From assembly GCA_937892315.1 (NCBI GenBank), contig CALAVF010000432.1, positions 1-5,540 of the forward strand: a DNA stretch of 5,540 bases, in the 5' to 3' direction. Both the position numbers and the translations under genes were made by a program. The notes under the pieces were generated by a model that saw only the letters and a program-made list of their open reading frames with translations, was not told where the DNA came from and did not search any database. This DNA comes from an uncultured Prevotellaceae bacterium. GTDB lineage: Bacteria; Bacteroidota; Bacteroidia; Bacteroidales; Bacteroidaceae. Below are positions 1 to 5,540 of the stretch, piece after piece (the stretch's first letter is position 1; every line of letters begins with the position of its first letter).

Positions 1-23
1 GTCGGGCACACGAGTTGGGTTGT

Positions 24-38
24 ATAGGGTAACCCTAT
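24..38. repeat. Short perfect inverted repeat after the lipoprotein gene
   Basis: ATAGGGT (24-30) and ACCCTAT (32-38) are perfect inverted arms around one central base. The repeat starts 5 bases beyond the lipoprotein stop codon (44-46) in the direction of transcription. In RNA it could form a 6-bp stem with a 3-nt loop. GGGTT (17-21) could instead pair with AACCC (31-35). No run of T follows on the minus strand within the window, so this is not a standard intrinsic terminator; it may be a 3'-end stabilising stem or chance. Confidence 0.35.
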
Positions 39-43
39 GGGGA

Positions 44-1942
44 TTATTCGAAGATGGACTTGGTATAGACTTTGCCTTCGTTGGGGTAGAGATACCAGTC
101 GGTGCAAGACGTGGCGGTTCTGCCCCAGGTGGTGAAGAAGCCATAGGCTTCCTTGATGCACACGAGTTCTTGAGGATAGCAGAAGTCGCATGGAATCATG
201 AGGGCATGGGGGTCTTCACGAGCAGAAGAGAGTTTGATGTCTTTGCCTGATGACTTGTTGTAAATATATACCTGCATGTTGGCATCGGTGAAACTGAAAT
301 CTGGTCTTACGGCTATCACTTCCTGCACTGGTGCAACATGGTCAAGGTTTTCATTGACATTGACAGCATGTCCGACAGACACATCAAACAAAGAGTGAAG
401 TTCAACCTCTTCGTTCAGCAGAGTGCCGTTGATGTTGCGTAAATAAACTTCATCGCTACCTACTGCCTCGATGCTGTACTTGACGTGAGTCTGGTCAACA
501 CGCTGTGCCTTAATCACCACGTCGTTCAAGTCGTAATCGCCATCGTCACGGTCTTCGAAACAGAAGGTGTAAACATTGTGGTCAACGTCTGGTGTGTCAT
601 TGAAAGGAGCAACGCCGCCGTTTATTTCAATGATGATGTCACGGAAATCTTGGTCTGCACCATCCTCGAAGCAAACATAAATTTTGCCATTCGCATCTAA
701 GAAGGCTTGGCGTGGGTCGTTGGGCTCAAGATTGGATTTGGCAAAATTGCCAAACTGGTTAATTTCAGCGTTCAATCTTCCGTCGCTATACAGACAGCCA
801 CCACCTTCTTTCGTGTTCATCTGCATGATGCCAATCTTGTAACCTTCGGGGAACACATAGGTGCCAGTCGTCTTGCCCTTCTGTGGGGTGTCGTCGCCAT
901 AATAGATTAAAGTGTAACCATCCTTACGGAAGAAGACCTTTTGTTTTGAAGTATCCTTAAAAGTACGCCACGTCTGGATGGCTTTGTACTTGGGCAAATT
1001 TTTCAGGAACAGAATCTGCTCTTCTTCACTCATGCCTGCCAACTGCTCTGGACGATAATAATAATAATAAATGTGGCAAGAGAATGAGCCAGAAGACTTG
1101 GCATAAACGGGAGCCAACACGATAGGCTCGGTTCCCGTAGTGGTGAGATAGTTGTTTTCAAACTTGAACAAGTCGCTGCCAACAATGGTCTCACGATTGT
1201 TATTGATACGCGTCCAACTGTTCACCCACTTCACGGCAGGAAGATAGTCTTCGACGATAGCAGCCAAGGTCTCTTTTTCCTTGTCTGTCATATCGTCCAA
1301 CTGAAGAACTTGAGTGATTTCAGCCGCATCGCTCAACTGATAATAAGTGTCGTTTTCCCAACCGCTGTTGTACCAAAGACTATACGTATTATCTCCATTT
1401 GCAGCAGCCTTGGCACGGTCGCTGTTATAGGTCGTTGCGGTTCTGTCAATCTTAGGATTGGCTGGAAGTTCAGAAACACTTGACGCTCTTGTGCCGCGAG
1501 TCGTTTCTTCCGAAACAAAAGACACTTCTGACTCTTCGGGAGAAAACACCTGGATACGATAATGACCATCGCTGGAAACACAAGCGGCATAAAGGCGTGT
1601 CAAATGAGCCGGAGCATCATAGGCGAGTGTTACAGTCTGCCCTTTCTCAACTTCCACTTCGTTCAAGACCGTGGCACCATTGGCATCAGCATTGCCAAAA
1701 GGTGAACGCGTCAAAATCTGCACTTTAGCGATGTCGTCAAGGTCGGCATTGGCAGTCACAGAAACGGTGCCATTACTGGTCGAACTCCAATCTTGGCTCG
1801 TGCTAAATGTTACCCCAAAAGCATTATAAGAATTCTCCAAAGCCCTCAACTTTTGGGTATCGGAAGAATACTCATCCGTACAGCCACTCATGACGGCTGC
1901 ACATATAGATGCCAACAATACCAGTTTTTTCATATCTATCAT
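44..1942 (-). CDS. LruC/DUF4114-type surface lipoprotein
   Basis: Predicted exported lipoprotein of 632 residues; its molecular function is unknown. A lysine pair and hydrophobic stretch (residues 5-17) lead to a lipobox VMSG-C with lipidated Cys21. The mature protein starts C-TDEYSSD, and such acidic residues after the cysteine recall the surface-export signal of Bacteroidota lipoproteins, so a cell-surface location is inferred. Residues about 42-135 look like a beta-sandwich domain. Residues about 185-400 match no family I recognise and include five consecutive tyrosines (292-296). Residues 425-440 carry an FEDGADQDFRD motif typical of DUF4114, and residues 462-479 carry FEDRDDGDYDLND, the signature seen in LruC (DUF4842) proteins; the rest is probably the LruC beta domain. 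The acidic residues suggest calcium binding, which is inference. The outermost ATG is used, but the ATG at 1931-1933 gives a more classical MKK signal peptide and is equally likely. It follows a 157-bp spacer with its own candidate promoter, so it is probably monocistronic. Confidence 0.85.
   Translation of the reverse strand: MIDMKKLVLLASICAAVMSGCTDEYSSDTQKLRALENSYNAFGVTFSTSQDWSSTSNGTVSVTANADLDDIAKVQILTRSPFGNADANGATVLNEVEVEKGQTVTLAYDAPAHLTRLYAACVSSDGHYRIQVFSPEESEVSFVSEETTRGTRASSVSELPANPKIDRTATTYNSDRAKAAANGDNTYSLWYNSGWENDTYYQLSDAAEITQVLQLDDMTDKEKETLAAIVEDYLPAVKWVNSWTRINNNRETIVGSDLFKFENNYLTTTGTEPIVLAPVYAKSSGSFSCHIYYYYYRPEQLAGMSEEEQILFLKNLPKYKAIQTWRTFKDTSKQKVFFRKDGYTLIYYGDDTPQKGKTTGTYVFPEGYKIGIMQMNTKEGGGCLYSDGRLNAEINQFGNFAKSNLEPNDPRQAFLDANGKIYVCFEDGADQDFRDIIIEINGGVAPFNDTPDVDHNVYTFCFEDRDDGDYDLNDVVIKAQRVDQTHVKYSIEAVGSDEVYLRNINGTLLNEEVELHSLFDVSVGHAVNVNENLDHVAPVQEVIAVRPDFSFTDANMQVYIYNKSSGKDIKLSSAREDPHALMIPCDFCYPQELVCIKEAYGFFTTWGRTATSCTDWYLYPNEGKVYTKSIFE
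1880..1933 (-). other. Lipoprotein signal peptide with lipobox
   Basis: This segment encodes MKKLVLLASICAAVMSG followed by the cysteine codon at 1880-1882. It has a positive N-region, a hydrophobic core and a small residue (Gly) at -1, as expected for signal peptidase II cleavage. The first mature residues, T-D-E-Y-S-S-D, are acidic, unlike an ordinary periplasm-retained lipoprotein of Bacteroidota. Confidence 0.8.
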
Positions 1943-2016
1943 AAAATTTTGTGTAGAAAGCCATCAAATGCTTTTACTTCACTTTGTTATATTTACGTAT
2001 TTCTTTGTTTAATTTG

Positions 2017-2024
2017 CAAATATA
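2017..2024 (-). promoter_or_regulatory. Candidate Bacteroidota -7 promoter element
   Basis: The minus strand reads TATATTTG, an exact match to the TAnnTTTG -7 consensus of the Bacteroidota housekeeping sigma factor. It would place the transcript start near 2010 and leave a leader of about 70 nt before the lipoprotein ATG at 1942. No TTG -33 element is visible about 20 nt upstream (near 2044-2047), and the region is A/T-rich, so a chance match is possible. Confidence 0.45.
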
Positions 2025-2077
2025 TACATATCTAAAAAGATAGAGGAATAAATGAAGGCTTTTTTGAAGTATTTAAC

Positions 2078-2097
2078 CCTTTTTAACACATAAAAGG
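2078..2097 (-). repeat. Weak inverted repeat after the MATE stop codon
   Basis: CCTTTT (2078-2083) and AAAAGG (2092-2097) are 6-bp inverted arms around an 8-nt loop, just past the MATE stop (2100-2102). The stem is A/T-rich and is not followed by a T-run on the minus strand, so it is at best a poor terminator. Readthrough from the MATE gene into the lipoprotein gene cannot be excluded. Confidence 0.25.
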
Positions 2098-2099
2098 TG

Positions 2100-3446
2100 C
2101 TATTTATCTCTGAAAGACAAATAGATGGATGTTTTTTTGTGGAATTGCCAATAGTAGCACACCCCTGCCGTAGTGAGTCCAAAGGGGAAAGACCACCAGA
2201 TGCCAACGGCACCGAGATGGCATGGAAAAGCAAAGATGTAGGCAAGGGGAACACTCATCAGGCAGTAGGCAATGAAAGCGAAAAGCATCATCGCCTTGAC
2301 CGACTCGATGGCACGAAGGGAATTGGCATAAATGGTCTGCAAACAGTCACCCAACTGATAGCAGGCAAAGCAAGGCAAGAATGACATGAAAAGGGCTGCC
2401 ACTTCGTCGCTGGTGGTAAAGACGTGGGCAATGGGGACTGCCAAGACATAGATGAACGCCACCACAACAACACCTGAAAGGAAAGACATCCACAAAGCCG
2501 TGCGTGCCGTCTTACGCACCTCATCCCATTCCTCTTGTCCACGGAAATAGGCAATACGGATGGCGGCTGCGGCACCGATACCATAATACACCATGAAACC
2601 CAATGTGCTGACCGTACCCATAATCTGATGAGCCGCCAACGCTGTAGCACCTATCCAGCCCATGAATATTGCCACCACATTGAAAGAGCCGGCTTCCAGA
2701 CACATCTGAATGGAGATGGGAAGCCCTAACCTGAACAGGGCGAGCATCCCTTTCCAACTGTAAGGAATGTGGGGATTAAGTTGCAAGGCTTTTTGAAAAT
2801 TGGCAGAACTCAGCAGGTTTCCCCTCCTGAGGGCGACATAAAGTCCCAATGGCATCAACGCACGAGATGCCAATGTCGCGAAGCCCGCACCAAGCAAACC
2901 GAAGTCGAAAGTGAAGATGAGCAGATAGTTCAAGATGAGGTTGAACACATTGCCGCCTATCATCACCCACATCGGCGTTTTCGTGTCGCCCAACGCATCA
3001 AAAAACTGCTTCATGGAATTGAACAGCGACAGGAAGGGCAACGAAAGAAGCAGAACAATGAAATACGGACGGATGAGAGGCATCAATTCGACGGGTTGCC
3101 CCAATGCATCAAGGTTCAAGTAGAGAAGATAAAGCAATGACACGACCACCAGACTTGCCAAGAGATTGACCAGATTGCTTTCACGCAACGTCTGCAAAAC
3201 CTTGTTGTATTTTCCCTTGCTGAAAAAGGATCCGACAATAGGTGTCGTGGCATAAGAAATGCCAAGCAGGAAGTAAATGCAGAGGTTGAAAACATTGTTC
3301 ACAAATCCAGCGGCAGACAGTTCGGGTGTACCATACTGTCCCACCATGATGGTGTCAGCCCACCCTTGCAGAATGCTGCCCAACTGGGCAATGACAATGG
3401 GATAGGCAAGATGGAAAATCGCACTAACCCGTGTTTGCAAATTCAT
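2100..3446 (-). CDS. MATE family multidrug/cation antiporter (NorM/DinF-like)
   Basis: Predicted inner-membrane secondary transporter of 448 residues, the usual length for MATE proteins, with about 12 hydrophobic segments in two similar halves. Family marks include WADTIMVGQYG (residues 29-39) in helix 1, DALGDTKTPMW (150-160), LEAGSF (250-255) opening the second half, AAHQI (271-275) and QLGDCLQ (364-370). Asp31, Glu251 and Asp367 appear to correspond to the three acidic residues that couple Na+ to export in Vibrio NorM; this is judged by eye, without an alignment. The family exports cationic drugs and metabolites in exchange for Na+ or H+; the natural substrate here cannot be told. The ATG at 3444-3446 lies 3 nt past the upstream gene's stop and 9 nt after an AAAAGGAGG sequence, which supports both this start and co-transcription. 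The frame is intact. I give no symbol because MATE subfamily naming is unreliable without a phylogeny. Confidence 0.93.
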   Translation of the reverse strand: MNLQTRVSAIFHLAYPIVIAQLGSILQGWADTIMVGQYGTPELSAAGFVNNVFNLCIYFLLGISYATTPIVGSFFSKGKYNKVLQTLRESNLVNLLASLVVVSLLYLLYLNLDALGQPVELMPLIRPYFIVLLLSLPFLSLFNSMKQFFDALGDTKTPMWVMIGGNVFNLILNYLLIFTFDFGLLGAGFATLASRALMPLGLYVALRRGNLLSSANFQKALQLNPHIPYSWKGMLALFRLGLPISIQMCLEAGSFNVVAIFMGWIGATALAAHQIMGTVSTLGFMVYYGIGAAAAIRIAYFRGQEEWDEVRKTARTALWMSFLSGVVVVAFIYVLAVPIAHVFTTSDEVAALFMSFLPCFACYQLGDCLQTIYANSLRAIESVKAMMLFAFIAYCLMSVPLAYIFAFPCHLGAVGIWWSFPFGLTTAGVCYYWQFHKKTSIYLSFRDK

Positions 3447-3449
3447 CCG

Positions 3450-4682
3450 CTAACGCCTCCTTTTCAACTCCCCGATTGCTTGGTCGCTATAGTCATAATA
3501 CCACCAATAGGTCTTGCCGAAAAGACGATGTGTCTTGTTGACACGCTCAATGGGGTCTGAGAAACTCTTTTTCGTTTCGTTATATTCCTTAAACTGCTGA
3601 ATGAAATCGGCATCCGTAAACGTGGCGAGCGTGTCCGTACCCATGACGAGTTTTCCTTGCAGAGCCTGTTCGCAATCGCCCTGCAAAAGAAGTGCCTCAC
3701 GATAGGCCTTGGGCAAACGATTGTAAGCATCGGGAATGCTATCGGAAAGGTCATAATACTTGGGCAACTGACGCTGAAACTCTTTCAGGTTCTTGTCAAG
3801 CAAAAGACTACAAAGATAATAGTCGGCAGTGTGCTGATTCCAGACGCTATCAGCAAGCATCAATTCATAATAACGATCAGTTGAATGAATGGATTTTCCG
3901 CAGAATGCTCCCAAGTGCAGGCAAATACGATGGACGTTGACACGATAACTGTCAAGCGTATCAGTCACATCCAGCAACCCACGGGAACCGTCATACTGCG
4001 GGTACTCAAACAGGCGTTCAGGAAGTTGTCCCAATTTGGAGAGGGCATACATTCGCAACTGCGTGAGTCGCCGGTTGGTTTTCAGCGACTTCTCCCCTAC
4101 TCTCGTGGCTGCTTCATAGTCTTGGTTGAGAATCAACCGTTCAGCCTTCAACTCAAAGTGATAGACATCGCTCGTCTGCGGAATGCTGCCCACAGCCAAG
4201 ATGAGAAAGAAGAGGATGATGTAGTTTGGGTAAAGTTGCGACTTGAGGTCATGTGCCGTTCCGTTGTAAGCACCATCCACCCGATTGGCGAACAGTACCA
4301 AGAGGACATAAACGCATAAAATCAATGGAGCAATCCATGTCCACGGTCCAAAAGAGAAATGTGCCATTGTCGCCTTGTCCACATCGGTGACGATGGCAAG
4401 CATGAGCATGGAAGGCAGATATGACAATGCGTGCCATCGAGACGGCAACCGAGACGCCAAACTGACAATCCACTGCACAATCTGCAAAACCACCGTGATG
4501 ATGACGGCACCGACAAACAGGTTGTAAGTGGTGATTCCTTTGGAATAGACAAACTGTGCTTCTGCCAGGATTTCCCCTTGCAGAAAAAAGAGATAGCAGA
4601 AAGAAAAAAGCATAAACAGAACACTGCAGGAATAACGAATGAGTCCTGCAGTCTTCTGTCTATGCGAGTTGTTACGATTCAC
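3450..4682 (-). CDS. DUF6057-like membrane protein with TPR-like C-terminal part
   Basis: Protein of 410 residues with unknown function. Five hydrophobic segments are visible at about residues 14-36, 52-76, 86-100, 113-132 and 152-168. A soluble part follows (about 172-410), beginning with helical TPR-like sequence (FELKAERLILNQDYEAATRV onward). The LPKAYREALLLQ segment (323-334) and the FGKTYWWYYDYSD ending resemble the Bacteroidota family DUF6057; this assignment is from memory and moderately confident. The C-terminus is highly basic (KRRR). The start is GTG at 4680-4682: the frame closes at a TAA seven codons upstream, no ATG lies between, and the next Met (residue 24) would cut the first membrane helix. 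It follows the branching-enzyme gene by 49 bp and abuts the MATE gene with a 3-nt gap, so it is probably co-expressed with the transporter, perhaps as an accessory or envelope protein, though nothing in the sequence proves this. Confidence 0.8.
   Translation of the reverse strand: MNRNNSHRQKTAGLIRYSCSVLFMLFSFCYLFFLQGEILAEAQFVYSKGITTYNLFVGAVIITVVLQIVQWIVSLASRLPSRWHALSYLPSMLMLAIVTDVDKATMAHFSFGPWTWIAPLILCVYVLLVLFANRVDGAYNGTAHDLKSQLYPNYIILFFLILAVGSIPQTSDVYHFELKAERLILNQDYEAATRVGEKSLKTNRRLTQLRMYALSKLGQLPERLFEYPQYDGSRGLLDVTDTLDSYRVNVHRICLHLGAFCGKSIHSTDRYYELMLADSVWNQHTADYYLCSLLLDKNLKEFQRQLPKYYDLSDSIPDAYNRLPKAYREALLLQGDCEQALQGKLVMGTDTLATFTDADFIQQFKEYNETKKSFSDPIERVNKTHRLFGKTYWWYYDYSDQAIGELKRRR
3456..3464 (-). 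promoter_or_regulatory. Strong Shine-Dalgarno-like sequence before the MATE start
   Basis: The minus strand reads AAAAGGAGG, then 9 nt, then the MATE ATG (3444-3446). It lies inside the last codons of the upstream gene (Lys-Arg-Arg, with AGG-AGG arginine codons). Bacteroidota genes generally lack such sequences and start from A/T-rich leaders, so this one is notable. It may serve translation of the MATE gene after the upstream stop, or it may simply reflect the Lys-Arg codons. Confidence 0.5.
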
Positions 4683-4690
4683 GAGTTCGT

Positions 4691-4722
4691 TCTTAAGTTT
4701 TTAAGTTCTTAAGTTTTTGAGT
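4691..4722. repeat. 8-bp-period tandem repeat in the glgB-DUF6057 spacer
   Basis: Four consecutive octamers read TCTTAAGT, TTTTAAGT, TCTTAAGT, TTTTGAGT on the plus strand (consensus TYTTRAGT). They also form two 16-bp units that differ at one base. Two CTTAAG palindromes (4692-4697 and 4708-4713) lie 16 bp apart. On the transcribed minus strand the repeat is A-rich and ends 8 nt before the GTG start of the downstream gene, so it would form most of its leader. A-rich leaders favour translation in Bacteroidota; whether the periodicity itself matters is unknown. Confidence 0.8.
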
Positions 4723-4725
4723 TTA

Positions 4726-4757
4726 CAAATTTTATTCAGCATTCTTACGAAGAACAA
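4726..4757 (-). promoter_or_regulatory. Candidate promoter overlapping the glgB stop codon
   Basis: On the minus strand TTG (4755-4757) is followed by 20 nt and then TAAAATTTG (4726-4734). This resembles the Bacteroidota TTG / TAnnTTTG promoter, but with one extra base inside the -7 element, so the match is imperfect. The TAA of the -7 element is the branching-enzyme stop codon. A transcript from it would start near 4720 and carry the octamer repeat as its 5' leader of about 40 nt. Confidence 0.3.
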
Positions 4758-5540
4758 CTGCAGAACGTGCCGGAATGTAGAGTTTCAGCCAGCCCTTGCC
4801 ATCCTTCTCGTAGATGGGGTCATAGTTAGTGAAATGACGAACGGAATCGTCTGCGAGGTCGTTGCCGCCGTAGAGTTTATTGTCGGTGTTGAGCACCACG
4901 TCGTAACTGCCCTGCGGAACGATGAAGCCATAGTCGGTGTAAGACCTGTTGGGCGAGAAGTTGAACACAAACAACAGGTCGCCACGAGAGAAAGCAAGTA
5001 TCTGGTCGCCATCGTTATGCCATACCTCCACCACAGGTGTCTTTTGGAAGTTCTTGACCGTCTTGATAGTCTTCAGCATCGCTTCATCAAAATCGCCTAA
5101 GTAGTGATAGCACAGTTCCTTATTATCAACAAGACTCCACTGACGACGAGCGTACTTATAGCCCCAGCCATTGCCCTCACGTGGGAAGTCAATCCATTCT
5201 GGATGACCAAACTCATTACCCATAAAGTTGAGGTAGCCACCATTGATGGTAGAGGCTGTCAAGAGGCGAACCATCTTGTGGAGAGCGATACCGCGGTTTG
5301 CCATGAAGTTCTCGTCACCCTTCTTGAAGTGCCAATACATATCAGCATCGATGAGGCGGAAGATGATGGTCTTGTCACCTACCAGAGCCTGGTCATGAGA
5401 CTCGGCATAAGAGATGGTCTTCTCGTCTTGGCGACGGTTGGTGGTCTCCCAGAACATGCTGGACGGCTTCCAATCTTCGTCCTTCAGTTCCTTGATAGTC
5501 TTAATCCAATAGTCAGGGATGTTCATCGCCATACGATAGT
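4732..5540 (-). CDS. glgB: 1,4-alpha-glucan branching enzyme, C-terminal part (5' end outside window)
   Basis: C-terminal part (at least 268 residues) of a GH13 glycogen branching enzyme, which cuts alpha-1,4 glucan chains and re-attaches them as alpha-1,6 branches in cytoplasmic glycogen synthesis. The frame stays open to the window edge: Tyr-Arg codons precede the Met at 5530-5532, matching the YRxAMxIPDYWI segment of the family, so that Met is internal. Numbering from it, YAESHDQALVGDKT (42-55) is conserved region IV with the transition-state-stabilising Asp47. LNFMGNEFGHPEWIDFPREG (101-120) and YARRQW (127-132) complete the barrel end, and about 178-266 is the C-terminal beta domain ending SAVVLRKNAE. 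The catalytic nucleophile and acid/base residue lie in the missing part. These motifs match animal and plant branching enzymes (GH13_8 type) more than E. coli GlgB. The stop is TAA at 4732-4734. Confidence 0.95.
   Translation of the reverse strand, partial: YRMAMNIPDYWIKTIKELKDEDWKPSSMFWETTNRRQDEKTISYAESHDQALVGDKTIIFRLIDADMYWHFKKGDENFMANRGIALHKMVRLLTASTINGGYLNFMGNEFGHPEWIDFPREGNGWGYKYARRQWSLVDNKELCYHYLGDFDEAMLKTIKTVKNFQKTPVVEVWHNDGDQILAFSRGDLLFVFNFSPNRSYTDYGFIVPQGSYDVVLNTDNKLYGGNDLADDSVRHFTNYDPIYEKDGKGWLKLYIPARSAVVLRKNAE

Larger units (their letters stand above)
1943..2099. other. A/T-rich intergenic region between the MATE and lipoprotein genes
   Basis: The spacer is 157 bp, clearly richer in A+T than the flanking genes, with no credible small gene. 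Read on the minus strand it holds, in order, a weak inverted repeat just after the MATE stop, a TATATTTG promoter-like element, two AACAAAG direct repeats, and an A/T-rich leader up to the lipoprotein start. The break from the 3-nt gap upstream suggests that a new transcription unit begins here. Confidence 0.6.

Noticed and set aside
2078..2097. Inverted repeat considered as a strong terminator of the MATE unit
   Set aside because: The stem is only 6 A/T-rich pairs with an 8-nt loop and no T-run on the transcribed strand, so it is listed only as a weak repeat.
2009..2254. Minus-strand 81-codon frame running from the MATE gene into the spacer
   Set aside because: It overlaps the MATE C-terminus out of frame, and its spacer part is low-complexity A/T-rich sequence with no recognisable features.
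2769..3140. Plus-strand open frame of 123 codons
   Set aside because: It is antisense to the MATE gene, rich in Gln/Arg/His/Lys as expected from reversed hydrophobic codons, and not protein-like.
3885..4319. Plus-strand open frame of 144 codons
   Set aside because: It lies wholly antisense to the membrane-protein gene, has no domain-like features and no promoter-like context; it is a shadow of the real coding strand.
4690..4721. Tandem repeat considered as a CRISPR-like array
   Set aside because: The units are 8-16 bp and directly adjacent, with no unique spacers and no cas gene nearby.
4717..5100. Plus-strand open frame of 127 codons
   Set aside because: It is antisense to the conserved branching-enzyme sequence, whose minus-strand reading is unambiguous.
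1..5540. Search for tRNA/rRNA genes, transposases, integrase sites or phage defence genes
   Set aside because: Nearly all of the window is covered by four ordinary coding regions, and no sequence resembling these elements was seen on either strand.

Overview
The window looks like ordinary chromosomal DNA of a Bacteroidota member, most likely Bacteroidales and perhaps near Prevotellaceae. The evidence is an LruC/DUF4114-type surface lipoprotein, a DUF6057-like membrane protein, an animal/plant-style branching enzyme, A/T-rich leaders and TAnnTTTG-like promoter elements. The genus is inferred from protein character, not measured.

All four genes lie on the minus strand, so transcription runs from high to low coordinates. 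In that order they are: (1) the C-terminal part of a GH13 1,4-alpha-glucan branching enzyme (4732-5540), whose 5' end is cut off by the window; (2) a 49-bp spacer made mostly of an 8-bp-period tandem repeat; (3) a five-helix membrane protein with a TPR-like C-terminal part (3450-4682, GTG start); (4) a MATE-family efflux transporter (2100-3446) starting 3 nt after the preceding stop and preceded by a strong Shine-Dalgarno-like sequence; (5) a 157-bp A/T-rich spacer with a good -7 promoter match; (6) a 632-residue lipoprotein with two acidic DxDxxD-type motifs (44-1942), followed at the window edge by a short inverted repeat.

Genes 3 and 4 are almost certainly co-transcribed. The branching-enzyme gene could read through into them, but a candidate promoter overlaps its stop codon, so they may also form a separate unit. 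The lipoprotein appears to be transcribed on its own. The branching enzyme works in cytoplasmic glycogen synthesis, the DUF6057-like protein and MATE pump sit in the inner membrane, and the lipoprotein is probably in the outer membrane. I see no evidence that these form one pathway.

No RNA gene, insertion sequence, CRISPR array or phage feature is visible, and no gene is obviously broken. I did not find a convincing new biological system. The points most worth a second look are the octamer repeat in the apparent 5' leader of the DUF6057-like gene, the paired acidic motifs of the lipoprotein, and the unusual Shine-Dalgarno at the MATE start.
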